Notes: generated by a model from the sequence alone, not told the origin. 64,000 nt of DNA from Thalassoroseus pseudoceratinae (GCF_011634775.1 NZ_JAALXT010000005.1:248001-312000), one strand, 5' to 3'. Numbered from the stretch's first letter, positions 9,640 to 18,737 are shown. Program-made: numbers and translations.

Positions 9640-10333
9640 TCCACGCCGTCTCGGTTGGTTGTCGTTAGCCGTCGTGCTAATGACAGCCAGCGGGCAATCG
9701 GCGTTTGCACAGTCGAATCTTGGCGACTTGCCGAGCTATAAAATCGAATCGATTCGTCCCAACGGAGTGGAAGCCGCACAGTACCAGGTCACCGAAGAAC
9801 GACGCGACCTGCTGCCCAGTGATCCCAACAAACTCAAACAAATCACCGAAATCCTGCCGTTCGCCGACTACGAACCCGATCCGGCCACCCGACTGGATGA
9901 CCGCACGAAGTTTCAATGTCCTCGACCGGACGGTGAGGAATGCAGCGACGATGAAACCATCCGCTGCCCCGACGAAGTCCAACTGGCCGATGGTCCCTAC
10001 CAAGCACGTAACATCGCACCGAGCGTGTTTCACTGGGAAGCGTCGAATATTCACTACAATCCGTTGTACTTCGAAGACGTCCAACTCGAACGCTACGGCC
10101 AAAGTCATCACGACATCTTCCAACCGTTCTTCTCGGCTGGGAAATTCGGATTGCAACTTGTTGGGTTGCCGTACCAAGCCACGATCGACCCGGTCTGCAA
10201 GAAAATCTATCCGCTCGGTTACTACCGACCCGGCGATTGTGCACCGAAGTTGATTCACCAAATCCCATTGAATGGTCGAGCCGCCATCAACCAAGCCGCC
10301 GTCACCACCGGGATGTTCTTTGCGTTCCCGTAG
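9572..10333 (+). CDS. Secreted planctomycete protein of unknown function overlapping guaB
   Basis: The 253-residue frame opens inside the end of guaB (68-base overlap). It has a basic n-region and hydrophobic core ending in a signal peptidase site ([16 protein letters not shown]), so export is likely. The mature part is acidic and aromatic-rich, with CPRPDGEEC and paired cysteines, and segments [19 protein letters not shown] and [13 protein letters not shown] recall similar secreted proteins only from planctomycetes, with no assigned role. Downstream ATGs fall within the signal core, so the upstream start is needed; the overlap suggests coupling to guaB translation. Function not known. Confidence 0.8.
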   Translation: MTLRSRKSRQITPLNIHQRTFSNPRRLGWLSLAVVLMTASGQSAFAQSNLGDLPSYKIESIRPNGVEAAQYQVTEERRDLLPSDPNKLKQITEILPFADYEPDPATRLDDRTKFQCPRPDGEECSDDETIRCPDEVQLADGPYQARNIAPSVFHWEASNIHYNPLYFEDVQLERYGQSHHDIFQPFFSAGKFGLQLVGLPYQATIDPVCKKIYPLGYYRPGDCAPKLIHQIPLNGRAAINQAAVTTGMFFAFP

Positions 10334-10361
10334 GGTAGATGTCGAGAATGGAGAGTAGTGG

Positions 10362-10392
10362 GTAGAGGGTCGAAGACAAAACCACCCTCTAC
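10362..10392. terminator. Stem-loop between convergent genes
   Basis: An 8-bp perfect stem (10362-10369 with 10385-10392, GTAGAGGG / CCCTCTAC) and a 15-base loop sits between two convergent genes. Additional GAGAGTAG/CTACTCTC complementarity surrounds it. There is no clear run of T, so it may be a bidirectional terminator or only a repeat. Confidence 0.35.
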
Positions 10393-10399
10393 TCTCAAC

Positions 10400-10891
10400 T
10401 CACTCGACTCGCCATTCGCTCTCGACGACGGGTTCGTATTGTCCCTGGAGTCGCGTGACAGCGTCGGCGGGGTTCATGTTGAATAGGCAACGTCCGCCGG
10501 TGCCCCATTGCCCTTTCTGATAGTGGAAGACGGCAGCGGCATCGCGGACTGTGCTCACAGCTTCCACCTCTTCCATTCCGCCACCTTCGACTGCTTCGAA
10601 GTGAACGTTGATTGCCACGAATGCCGTGAGCAGTCCGTTATTCAAATCACGAGCGAAACTCACACCGTTCTGCCAATCACACTCGACCCAACGCAATCCC
10701 CGTGGTTTACCATTGGCTTTCGCGAGTTGGAAAAAACGGTGTTCCAACGACTCACGTTGCAATCGGAAACGACGAACCGCTTCGTTTAACTCCAGTTGTT
10801 CCAATCGCTGACCGAGCGTCCCTCGCATCAGAAAGAAAACGACGAGGCACAGAACGACAACCGCGACCAACCCGCCGACGATCCATTCCAT
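10400..10891 (-). CDS. Membrane-anchored protein of unknown function
   Basis: I chose the ATG at 10891 (MEWIVGGLVAVV) because the upstream residues in frame are polar and would bury the membrane segment. The 163-residue product has one N-terminal transmembrane helix (about 4-22), a short charged heptad-like stretch (LGQRLEQLELNEAVRRFRLQRESLEHRF), then a compact soluble domain with GLRWVECDWQNGVSFARDL and FVAINVHFEAVEGGGM. The arrangement resembles small planctomycete membrane proteins whose soluble domain faces the cytoplasm. No known enzyme motif is present. It is convergent with the secreted-protein gene to its left. Confidence 0.7.
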   Translation of the reverse strand: MEWIVGGLVAVVVLCLVVFFLMRGTLGQRLEQLELNEAVRRFRLQRESLEHRFFQLAKANGKPRGLRWVECDWQNGVSFARDLNNGLLTAFVAINVHFEAVEGGGMEEVEAVSTVRDAAAVFHYQKGQWGTGGRCLFNMNPADAVTRLQGQYEPVVESEWRVE

Positions 10892-10995
10892 GTCCACACC
10901 TCCCAAGTCAATTCGGCACTGCAACTCGATTCTCTGTTCAGATTAACGCCCCGAACGTGATCTGTCGCCACCGATCCGGCGGAACATGCATGAGT

Positions 10996-11769
10996 TCACT
11001 CAGAATCGGAGGGTTTGGAGTGGGCGATTTTCTCGAGTGCGTCTTCGCCGATGTGAAAGTCGATGACCAGCGGCAAATGGTCCGACGCCACTTTCGACAT
11101 CCGTGTCCGAACAATCTTCGCGTGCCGAATGTGAACGTCGCCCCGGACGAAAGCTTTATCCAACGATCCGACCGCCATATACGCCGGGAAGGACCGAAAT
11201 CGCGAAACTGGTGCGGTCACTTGGGTAAAATTCCCGTGGGCAAAGACCGCATTGGCGAGGGTGTTTCGCCAATCGTTGAAGTCGCCAATGACCATCGCCG
11301 GCAGTTCGCAGCATTCCTGGCAAATCTCGTGGTCGAGAAAATGCTTGACCTGCCAACGACGTTCCTGTTCCAACAGTCCAAGATGCCAATTGATCAACTG
11401 AAACGGTCCCTCGGGCGATTGAATCACGGCGGACTGCGCCCCGCGGGGCTTTCGTTTTTTCAGCCGAAGTGAAATTTGGTGCTGAGATTCGATCGGCCAC
11501 CGCGAGAGGAGCAAGTTGCCATAGCCTCCCGTCTTGAGCTTCACATTCAACTGAAACATGGCGGCATCGAATTTGAAATAGTCCGCCAGAATCTGCGGTT
11601 GATCATGGTGCTTGGATCGTCGCACGTTGGAATCAACTTCCTGAAGACAAATCAAATCGGGATTCTCTTCCTCGATCACCTCGATGATTCGCTCCAACCG
11701 GTACAACCGATCGCGTCCGCCAATTCCTTTGTGAATGTTGTAACTCAATACCCGCATCTGTTGTCTCAA
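10996..11769 (-). CDS. Endonuclease/exonuclease/phosphatase family protein
   Basis: A 257-residue protein of the EEP superfamily (DNase I/exonuclease III fold). It shows the ordered motifs: LSYNIHKGIGG (metal and substrate side), LICLQEVD with the metal-binding Glu, TGGYGNLLLSRWP, INWHLGLLEQERRWQ, the active-site VIGDFNDW (Asp/Asn pair), and the C-terminal SDHLPLVIDF with the catalytic Asp-His. There is no leader, so it is cytoplasmic. Members cleave phosphodiesters in nucleic acids, phospholipids or inositol phosphates; the substrate is not readable from sequence. It lies 104 bases upstream of the small membrane protein gene, same strand. Confidence 0.92.
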   Translation of the reverse strand: MRQQMRVLSYNIHKGIGGRDRLYRLERIIEVIEEENPDLICLQEVDSNVRRSKHHDQPQILADYFKFDAAMFQLNVKLKTGGYGNLLLSRWPIESQHQISLRLKKRKPRGAQSAVIQSPEGPFQLINWHLGLLEQERRWQVKHFLDHEICQECCELPAMVIGDFNDWRNTLANAVFAHGNFTQVTAPVSRFRSFPAYMAVGSLDKAFVRGDVHIRHAKIVRTRMSKVASDHLPLVIDFHIGEDALEKIAHSKPSDSE

Positions 11770-12183
11770 TTTTGAGGCGTGATGTGTTTATGCAACCCGT
11801 ACGACCGTCAGTGGGATGGCGAAAGTCGACACTCTCTGGTGAGAATTCCCCCGACTTTCCCCGTGCCCCCGAACTTTATGGACTACAGTAACGCTACGGT
11901 GTGACGACCAATTGACAATAGTCGGATTCCCAAGAAACCAAGCATCAGCCGTCACTCTCCGAAGAAATCGGACGAAGACGGTCGGTTGAGAAAGGGCCAA
12001 TTCTCAATTCAATGCTCTTGGGAACTGCTATTGTGCCACGAACGGGAGAGACGTCGTAGTGTGAGGACGTTTCTTCCTGAAAATCACATTCGTTTCTCGT
12101 GAGAATCGAATGCTGACACCCTAAGTCAGATTGGGGTGTTCAACACACAGTTTGTTTTCGCGAACGGAACAAAGCGAATACCG
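11770..12183. other. Intergenic region with a dyad
   Basis: About 414 bases between a minus-strand gene and the plus-strand coiled-coil gene, so it should hold both promoters. The only structure I see is the dyad at 12087-12112. A TTGACA-like hexamer occurs near 11910, but no matching -10 element is convincing. A 70-codon minus-strand frame at 11788-12000 looks like chance. Confidence 0.5.
12087..12112. promoter_or_regulatory. 26-bp dyad upstream of the coiled-coil gene
   Basis: CATTCG and CGAATG arms (12087-12092, 12107-12112) enclose a second pair TTCTC/GAGAA (12094-12098, 12101-12105), with one T:T mismatch between them. The two-base centre suits a dimeric protein-binding operator better than an RNA hairpin. 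It ends 71 bases ahead of the ATG at 12184. Confidence 0.35.
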
Positions 12184-13152
12184 ATGGACTCCAGTTTCCC
12201 CTCATCCGAATCGGCTTCGACCGATCAGATCGCCGAGTTGACGCAGCAAGTGCGTGAACACGAGGCGACGATCGAGAAATTGACCGAGTTCTTGGAGTGG
12301 GCAGCGAGTCGGCTCGAAGAAGCGGATGTTCCGCCGCCCCCTCCACCCGCCGAGCAAATTGCCTTCCCGGCGGACATGGTCGAGCGACAATGGAAGCTCA
12401 CCGAGCGGTTTGCGAACGTGGTCGATGAGTGGCGCGAAGCCGAAACACCGGCTCAGATTGCCCGACTCAGCGATGAAATTTCGGCCATCCGCGAACTGGC
12501 GACACGCTGGTTCGACGATGAACTGGGACGGACACCATCCGACGAAGAGATGCCTGCCGGGTCTCTACTCTCGCAAATGCAGCACGGTGACGACCGGCCA
12601 GAATCGTCGGGGTCCATCAGTTGGGCCGCGTTGAAAGCAGAGATGCTAGGCGAAGAGCCTCCACCGGCCGAGCCCGAAGAACCCGCCGCCGCGGCCGAAG
12701 AACAGGTCAATCTGCAAGAAGAATTGCAGATTTTGGACAAACGACCGGCCCCCGTGGATGCTTCACAAGCCGAACGGGAAGATTGGCAAGCTGCGATCGA
12801 AGAACGGGAACTCTACATCGTTTCGCTCGTTCGAATGTTGCGAGTTCTCCAAGCGCGATGTCGCGGCCCGATTGAAGACGTGCCCGAAGACGAAATCTCC
12901 GACGAGCAACGCAGCCGGTTGGTCGACCTCGAAAACACTCTGCACCAAAAACTTCGGCAGGGTGAAGTGGAATTGTCGATGGAACGGGCACGGGTCGGAC
13001 GATTGGAGTCACGAATCCGCCAACGGGAATCGGAAATTCAACGCATCTTGAAGCAACGTGATCAAGCCAACGGAGAGACCAACGAATCCGACTCGCGAAA
13101 TCGTCGTTGGATGCGATTCATCGGCCGTGCCAAAGAAGATGGTGCCAACTAA
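12184..13152 (+). CDS. Coiled-coil protein of unknown function
   Basis: The 322-residue product is acidic, with heptad-rich helices at both ends (STDQIAELTQQVREHEATIE and a C-terminal stretch RVGRLESRIRQRESEIQRIL), separated by proline-rich low-complexity linkers (PPPPPPAEQ, EEPPPAEPEEPAAAAEE). No signal peptide or membrane helix is visible. The frame can be extended to a GTG at 12136; the ATG at 12184 is preferred since the extra 16 residues look unrelated to the rest. It is probably a cytoplasmic scaffold or structural protein, but that is inference from coiled coils only. It ends 19 bases from the convergent mch gene. Confidence 0.65.
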   Translation: MDSSFPSSESASTDQIAELTQQVREHEATIEKLTEFLEWAASRLEEADVPPPPPPAEQIAFPADMVERQWKLTERFANVVDEWREAETPAQIARLSDEISAIRELATRWFDDELGRTPSDEEMPAGSLLSQMQHGDDRPESSGSISWAALKAEMLGEEPPPAEPEEPAAAAEEQVNLQEELQILDKRPAPVDASQAEREDWQAAIEERELYIVSLVRMLRVLQARCRGPIEDVPEDEISDEQRSRLVDLENTLHQKLRQGEVELSMERARVGRLESRIRQRESEIQRILKQRDQANGETNESDSRNRRWMRFIGRAKEDGAN

Positions 13153-13171
13153 GCGGCAAGTTCAGAATAAC

Positions 13172-14131
13172 CTACGACACCCCGAACGACGCCTGCAACA
13201 CAGCTTCATCGGTTTCACCGAATCGAAAAACACGACCGGTATCGAGATTATGCAGCACGATTTCCGCTGGACTGAAGAGTAGCGGGTCAATCTTGTAGAA
13301 GTCGTGATTGGCGGCTTTGAAAATCTCTTGGAACGGCCGCCCGTAATCGTTGGACGATGAAGCCGGGACTTTCGGTCCGATTGTCTCAAGAGATTCGTCG
13401 TCCCCCGTGACCCACAGTGTGACGCGACCGCCATACAAAATGGCATCATTCGTGCGGCCGAGTCCGGTGAGGAAATCCGTCGCCACGGGTGGCAGCGGTG
13501 CGGTCCCAAAACCACTGCGGACCCGCTGCACATCGAAGCCAACTTCGTGAAGTTTGTGTAGAGCAGTCTCGACGGAGCGGGCCACGATCTGCACGTTCCC
13601 AGCTTGGCTCGCGGTCGGCGCGACCGCCAACGTGATTCGTGGCGACGAACCCGATTTCTCTGCGAGGTGGTCGAACACATCCGCCGTCGGTAGCGTGTCG
13701 GTCTCTAAGATGCCGACGAGATGCTCACTGTCTTCGCGGTACTGGAATTCCTCGAACAACGGTTCCTGAGACGCCGCCGCTCGCATCGGTCCCGAACCCA
13801 TCCCGAAAAACTTGTCGACGGAAACACTCCAGCCCGCATACTGACTGAACAAGCAAGCGGGCAGCGGATGATCGGTTTGCACGGCGACGGTTGGCCAATC
13901 CATTCCAGCCAGGGGGCTCGTTGTGAGCGAGACGTCCGCCAAACCAGCCAAACAAAGACGACTGAGCAACAAACCCGCGTTGAGTCCGCCTTCAGTCTCG
14001 ACGCCAAAGTCCCAAAGCGTGTAGCGATCGGAAATTTCCTGCCGGGCAATTCGCAAGGAATCGGTTTGCTCGGCCACAGAACCAAGCAATTCGGCGGAAC
14101 GAAGATTGAGTGCGAAACTCATGGGTGGCAT
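13172..14131 (-). CDS. mch: Methenyltetrahydromethanopterin cyclohydrolase
   Basis: Mch hydrolyses 5,10-methenyl-tetrahydromethanopterin to the 5-formyl form, a step of tetrahydromethanopterin-linked C1 transfer shared by methanogens, methylotrophs and many planctomycetes. The 319 residues show the family blocks LWDFGVETEGGLNAGLLLSRLC, YAGWSVSVDKFFGMGSGP (98-115), AVAPTASQAGNVQIVARSVE, NDAILYGGRVTLWV and FYKIDPLLFSPAEI. Length agrees with known Mch (about 315-325). It is cytoplasmic. A second in-frame ATG at 14122 is possible. No other pathway gene (fae, mtdB, fhc) lies in the window, so the gene is dispersed here. Confidence 0.95.
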   Translation of the reverse strand: MPPMSFALNLRSAELLGSVAEQTDSLRIARQEISDRYTLWDFGVETEGGLNAGLLLSRLCLAGLADVSLTTSPLAGMDWPTVAVQTDHPLPACLFSQYAGWSVSVDKFFGMGSGPMRAAASQEPLFEEFQYREDSEHLVGILETDTLPTADVFDHLAEKSGSSPRITLAVAPTASQAGNVQIVARSVETALHKLHEVGFDVQRVRSGFGTAPLPPVATDFLTGLGRTNDAILYGGRVTLWVTGDDESLETIGPKVPASSSNDYGRPFQEIFKAANHDFYKIDPLLFSPAEIVLHNLDTGRVFRFGETDEAVLQASFGVS

Positions 14132-14172
14132 CCTGCGTCAGTGGCGTTCGCGAGTATCAGTCAGGCAACGAC

Positions 14173-14694
14173 CTACTTTTTCGCGTTCTGGTCTCGGGTG
14201 AGATAATCCGGCAGATCTTGCGGTTGGAAGCGGAGACGAATGTCTTGTTGGCAACAATCACACGGCTTGATTTCGTACATGGGAATCGAGCAGATATCGC
14301 ACCAGTAGTCTGTGTACATCCGCTGGTTGTCGTCGTCGAAAGTGAAGACCATCAGCACTTGCAGATACGGCAACCCTTTGCGTTGGTAGCCGACAAGTTC
14401 GACTTTCCGGTTCCGCAATCGTTTGTCCTGATAGAACGCCCGCCCTCGCCAATCCGCCACGATTGGCAGCAACTTCCCCTCCGGCGTTTCGAGCGCCACT
14501 TGCTCTTTCATTTCCTCAAATGCCGTGATGCCGCGTTTTTCGAGGGCATCTTTCACGATCACCACCCGCCCCCGAAAAAGCTCTTTCTTCGGCGTTGGCT
14601 TGGTTTCTTTTTGGTCCGAGTTTGCAAGACCAGATGAACCAAGACACAAACAAGTAATGCCAATCAGAAGACTGCGATAGCACATCACGAGCAT
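14173..14694 (-). CDS. Secreted protein with paired CxxC motifs, unknown function
   Basis: The ATG at 14694 gives 173 residues with a signal sequence (YRSLLIGITCLCLGSSGLANS). The mature protein begins with a lysine-rich linker and continues as a compact domain with LFRGRVVIVKDALEKRGI, YQDKRLRNRKVELVGYQRKG and YLQVLMVFTFDDDNQRMYTDY. At its end is WCDICSIPMYEIKPCDCCQQD, where four or five cysteines form a likely metal-binding knuckle. I do not recognise a named family; similar small exported proteins occur in planctomycetes. It lies 67 bases downstream of the next secreted-protein gene, same strand, so the two may form one unit. Confidence 0.7.
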   Translation of the reverse strand: MLVMCYRSLLIGITCLCLGSSGLANSDQKETKPTPKKELFRGRVVIVKDALEKRGITAFEEMKEQVALETPEGKLLPIVADWRGRAFYQDKRLRNRKVELVGYQRKGLPYLQVLMVFTFDDDNQRMYTDYWCDICSIPMYEIKPCDCCQQDIRLRFQPQDLPDYLTRDQNAKK

Positions 14695-14761
14695 TTCCGT
14701 GCAAGAGGTGCCACCACTCAACATCGGTGGCTTGGTGTCGTGCGTGAATTCCGGTCAAAAA

Positions 14762-15445
14762 CTACACAGCCGATTGTCCAACGACAACAATTTTGACCGG
14801 TACTTTTTGATTCTTCTTGCCACCAACTTCGGCGGGGATGCCGGCTTCGAAGACCCAGAAATCATTGTCCTCATCGTGCGTGAGTTTGGCGTCTTTTGAT
14901 TCGGCATCGGGGAGCAGTGAAAGAATCGCGGGGTGCGTGGAACCGGCGGCGTCGGCACTTTTTTCGTTCAGCGAGTCTTTCATGTCGATCTTCGCTGGGT
15001 CTTGGTCGGCCTTCGCGGGTAACGCCATCAGGAAGTCGGCAGTTTCGCTGGTGCCGATGTGGTTGCCGTCCATCGGTTGTTGACCGTACCGCAGTGTGTA
15101 CGTGCCTGGTTGAAGTTCCTGTCCCCGGAAGTCTGCAAACTTCGAACCTTTCGGAACATGAATCGCACCGATGAGTTGACCATCCTCAAAGGGGTACTTC
15201 ACATAGAAACCAGGTTCAAAATCGCCAGGGATGCCGGTGAGATTCGCAAACCATACCGTCACCAAATCGCCATCCGCGGTTTTGATCCGATGCCCAGACT
15301 TATCGAGGACGGCGGCGATCTTCTTGGAAAGCCCTTCCGGAGCGGCATCCACCGACTTCACCGACGGTTTGGAGTCGGCCGCAACCGCACCTACACAAAC
15401 AAGGCAGCAGGCGAAAACTGTCATCAGGATGGAACGAGTCGGCAT
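14762..15445 (-). CDS. Secreted protein of unknown function (carboxypeptidase-like beta domain suspected)
   Basis: Start ATG at 15445 places a signal peptide at the N-terminus (ILMTVFACCLVCVGAVAADSK); the longer frame to 15493 adds 16 unlikely residues. The 227-residue protein has an exported domain with VTVWFANLTGIPGDF, YPFEDGQLIGAIHVPKGS, FRGQELQPGTYTLRYGQQPMDG and HDEDNDFWVFEAG. The last segments look like a beta-sandwich that senses or binds something outside the cytoplasm. Comparable proteins are known to me only as planctomycete hypotheticals. It is followed by another secreted-protein gene on the same strand. Confidence 0.7.
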   Translation of the reverse strand: MPTRSILMTVFACCLVCVGAVAADSKPSVKSVDAAPEGLSKKIAAVLDKSGHRIKTADGDLVTVWFANLTGIPGDFEPGFYVKYPFEDGQLIGAIHVPKGSKFADFRGQELQPGTYTLRYGQQPMDGNHIGTSETADFLMALPAKADQDPAKIDMKDSLNEKSADAAGSTHPAILSLLPDAESKDAKLTHDEDNDFWVFEAGIPAEVGGKKNQKVPVKIVVVGQSAV

Positions 15446-15627
15446 GGCTATTCCTCTCGGCTCGGTGAAACGCGGTGTGATCGACCTCCACATTTTAACC
15501 GGCCGGAAGTGACATCACACCCCAGCTACGGAAAAACCATCTGAGATCGCGTTGCCAAAGCACCACCAATCCATCGATCGAACATGCCACCCCCGTCGAG
15601 AGCCGGACCAACGGGTGTCTCATGAAA

Positions 15628-17025
15628 TCAATCGCCGGTGTCTGCCGGTGATTCGTCGTCCTTGGTTTCTAGTCCCAATTTGGTGTCGGTGAATGTCCAA
15701 AAAATCAACAACAGGCCAGCCACAATCCCAGCGGGAACGGCGAAGAACAGCGAGAAGTTCGCCATGTCCGGAGTAGTCAGACGACAAATTCGGCCCCACC
15801 ACCCAGCCAACAGGAACCCCAATGGCAGTGCGATGCCGAGTGTTAGAAACGCGAAGATATTCTGAGCCGTCGCTTTGGTATCGGGCGGACAACGACGGTC
15901 CAAGTACAACTGCACGACAATCACCAGAAACACATGACACACCCCATGCAAGCTGACTCCGAACATCACCACAGCGAACGGCGTGTCCGCAGCGAACAAT
16001 CCATACCGCACCAGCCACGCCAACATGCCGAGTGCAAACGTGATTTTCGCTCCCCACCGTGCTAAGCACCAATGTAATAACGCCAGACAGGGGAATTCGG
16101 AGATCTGCCCGACCGTCATCACCGCCGGAACCCAGTGAGCACTGATTCCCAGATGCTCCAACAGAATCGGCACCGCAAGACTGTATGTCGGCACGACCAA
16201 TGCCAACGCGAAACTAATCGCAATCAACAAGGCCACTTGCGGATCAAGAAACAACCGCAACACGGAGAGAACCGCAAATCGTTCGCGGATTCGTGTTTTC
16301 TTGCGATTGGCTTTCCGTTCGGCTCGTGAGAGTTTTTCTGTCCGAACGTGCAACGGCGGCGTTTTCGGAAGGAACACGCAGAAGGCGCTCAGCGCGAACG
16401 ACAGAATCGCAGCGATGTCGAACGCGTCGTCGCTGGACGGTGAACCGAGGAAATCGAACACCGTTCCCGCTTCGTTGAACAGTACTCCTCCGCCGGGAAA
16501 CGCGCGGTACAACCAAACGGAAAATTCTCTCTGACCCAACCACAGCGACAACCCCAACCCCGCCAACACCCAACCGACGGTTCCCCAAATTCGAATCGAA
16601 CCAAATTGGGAGTCAGGGTCGGTCAGGTGTCGGAATGTCAGCGAACTCGCGAGCGGAATCGTCGGAAAATACGCGGCTGCGTAGACAGCAATCAAACCGA
16701 GCAGCACGGGGAAGTTGTCTTGCGTTTCCGCGTACACACGGGCCGCTTCGGGGATGTACGTCAGCGTGAAGCCGCCGAGAAAATGAGCGATCGCCAGATA
16801 CTTTTCACTGTGCATCCAGCGATCGCAAACCTGCCCGACCACCAACGGAGCCACCAACAACCCAAGCGCCGCGACTGCCATCAACTGCCCGAGTTGCTGG
16901 GCATCGACCCGGTGCTCGGTGAAATACAACGGCAAATACGTCAGCGTGGAACCAGTGATTCCCCACTGCAACGCCCACAAGACCGACAACCGCCAGCGAA
17001 GAGACGTGGAAATCGGCGAGGACAT
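15628..17025 (-). CDS. MFS nucleoside:H+ symporter-like permease
   Basis: A 465-residue integral membrane protein with about twelve predicted transmembrane helices. The opening (LSVLWALQWGITGSTLTYLP), TLTYIPEAARVYAETQD and IRIWGTVGWVLAGLGLSLWL resemble NupG-type nucleoside/H+ symporters of the major facilitator superfamily. A basic cytoplasmic loop with RAERKANRKKTRIRERF lies in the centre, between helices six and seven. Real substrate is not certain: planctomycete relatives are annotated as nucleoside or sugar permeases. It is 92 bases downstream of a second, related permease gene on the same strand, which suggests tandem duplication and divergence. Confidence 0.82.
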   Translation of the reverse strand: MSSPISTSLRWRLSVLWALQWGITGSTLTYLPLYFTEHRVDAQQLGQLMAVAALGLLVAPLVVGQVCDRWMHSEKYLAIAHFLGGFTLTYIPEAARVYAETQDNFPVLLGLIAVYAAAYFPTIPLASSLTFRHLTDPDSQFGSIRIWGTVGWVLAGLGLSLWLGQREFSVWLYRAFPGGGVLFNEAGTVFDFLGSPSSDDAFDIAAILSFALSAFCVFLPKTPPLHVRTEKLSRAERKANRKKTRIRERFAVLSVLRLFLDPQVALLIAISFALALVVPTYSLAVPILLEHLGISAHWVPAVMTVGQISEFPCLALLHWCLARWGAKITFALGMLAWLVRYGLFAADTPFAVVMFGVSLHGVCHVFLVIVVQLYLDRRCPPDTKATAQNIFAFLTLGIALPLGFLLAGWWGRICRLTTPDMANFSLFFAVPAGIVAGLLLIFWTFTDTKLGLETKDDESPADTGD

Positions 17026-17117
17026 GAAGTCGAAATCCGTTACTTGTTGTCAGTTGTCGGCTCAGAAGACGCAAACGTGCATCACATCATCGTGGTTGCT
17101 GGCGTCGACTTATCCGG

Positions 17118-18737
17118 TCATGGGTTTTCCGGGGCATCATCGGTCGGTTCTGAAGCCTCCGGCAGCGGATCGGTCGTTTTGAGTGTATCGGCGGCCAATT
17201 CCTCTTCCGTCGGGGCGGCTTGAGTGTCGTCTTGGAAGAGGACTCCGAAGACGATCATCACAATCGCGGCGAAGATACATGGTATCGTCCAAATCCACTG
17301 CCAATCCAACAATTGTAACGCCTTCATCGACTTTTCGTCGCGTTGGGCGGCATCGGCATCGATCGAATCTTGATAGTCCAACGCGGTGCGAATGTCGGAC
17401 GAAACCTCACGGGAGGTCAGTTCGGTTACGGTGTCGATTCGCTCTTCAACCGACGGAACGTCTAGATCACCGGCGGCGTACACGTCACGCAATGCACCGG
17501 CCATGCCTTTCCACTCGTTGAATTGGGCTTTCTCCTCTTCGGACCAGTCTTTCAATTCCGCGTCGAGTTTATCGCTGGTCGCCTTCAGATCGTCGGCATG
17601 TTCCTTCGCTTCTTCGTTCAACGCGACCGCTTCCGGCGGCGTGAATGTGCCTTCAACCACACCGGCAATCCATGCCCCGATGAACATCCCGATCCCCAGC
17701 GTAAACAGAACGAGCATCCCTTGGGCTTGCCCGCGGATTTCCTTCGGAGCAGCTTTGTCGGTGTAGATTTGACCGGTCACAAAGAAGAAGTCGTAACAGA
17801 TCCCGTGCAGCACAATCCCGATGAGCATCAAGCTGATCATGGGATCGGGCGTCGGTGCACCGATGGCGAACAACGCATACCGAATCACCCAACACGCCAT
17901 CCCGACAAGCAACATCCACTTCACACCAAGCCGTTTGAAGAACAACGGCATTGCCAACATGAATACGATTTCGGAAATTTGTCCGTAGGACATCTTCGTC
18001 GCTGTGTTCGCGACGCCGGTTTGCTGCAAACTCTTGGCAGCCAGTTGGTAATAGAAGGCCAACGGAATGCAGATCAGGAACGAACTAATGATGAAGACCA
18101 AGAACGAACGGCGTTTGAGCAACACGAACGCGTCCATCCCCAACAATTCCCGAGCCGACGCCTTTTTGCCTTTGTTTGGCGGCGGAGTATGCGGAAGGGT
18201 GAAGCTGTAGAGGCCCAGAGCCGTCGCCGCGCTGATTGTCAGCCAGAACATCGAACGTTCGGAAGTCCATCCGAGCCAGTCGAGAGCGAAGCCGGCGATG
18301 ATCCAACCGATCGTACCGAACACCCGAATCAGCGGAAATTGTTTTTCCGCGTCCGTCATGTTGTGCAACGCCAACGTGTTTGTCAGCGACAGGGTCGGAT
18401 AGAAACAGAGCATGTGCAGAAAGAACGCCAGGTTAATCGCACTTGGCTCGGGATTGGGAACCGCCATCAGAGTAGTTGCCCAGTACATCGCCCCCGCACC
18501 GAGTAAATGCATAACCCCCAATACGCGTTCGGTGGCGAAGAAGCGGTCGGCAATCATTCCGAGAAAGAACGGCGAAAGCATCCCCGCGATCGGGCCCACA
18601 CCGTACGTCCAACCGAAATCGCCCGGCGTGAAACCGATTTTCCCGAGGTACAACGGTGCCGTCACATACCACGACCCCCAAATGAAAAACTCCAAAAACA
18701 TCATAATGGAGAGCCGGGGGCCAATCAGAGTGTGCAT
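17118..18737 (-). CDS. MFS NupG-like permease with periplasmic insert
   Basis: This 539-residue permease of the same NupG-like group starts MHTLIGPRLSIMMFLEFFIWGSWYVT. Twelve membrane helices are predicted. The family motif IRVFGTIGWIIAGF is clear. It differs from its neighbour by a hydrophilic, acidic, helical insert of about 117 residues (roughly 362-478, EGTFTPPEAV to KALQLLD) between helix eleven (LFTLGIGMFIGAWIAGVV) and helix twelve (WIWTIPCIFAAIVMIVFG). In the usual MFS topology that loop faces the periplasm. The tail after helix twelve is also acidic. Substrate is probably a nucleoside or related small polar compound; this is family inference. Confidence 0.85.
   Translation of the reverse strand: MHTLIGPRLSIMMFLEFFIWGSWYVTAPLYLGKIGFTPGDFGWTYGVGPIAGMLSPFFLGMIADRFFATERVLGVMHLLGAGAMYWATTLMAVPNPEPSAINLAFFLHMLCFYPTLSLTNTLALHNMTDAEKQFPLIRVFGTIGWIIAGFALDWLGWTSERSMFWLTISAATALGLYSFTLPHTPPPNKGKKASARELLGMDAFVLLKRRSFLVFIISSFLICIPLAFYYQLAAKSLQQTGVANTATKMSYGQISEIVFMLAMPLFFKRLGVKWMLLVGMACWVIRYALFAIGAPTPDPMISLMLIGIVLHGICYDFFFVTGQIYTDKAAPKEIRGQAQGMLVLFTLGIGMFIGAWIAGVVEGTFTPPEAVALNEEAKEHADDLKATSDKLDAELKDWSEEEKAQFNEWKGMAGALRDVYAAGDLDVPSVEERIDTVTELTSREVSSDIRTALDYQDSIDADAAQRDEKSMKALQLLDWQWIWTIPCIFAAIVMIVFGVLFQDDTQAAPTEEELAADTLKTTDPLPEASEPTDDAPENP

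Noticed and set aside
11788-12000. 70-codon minus-strand frame in the intergenic region
   Set aside because: Arg/Val-rich, no start context or domain; looks like chance.
17523-18506. 327-codon plus-strand frame opposite the second MFS gene
   Set aside because: Very charged and Arg/Gln-rich; typical antisense of a membrane protein gene.
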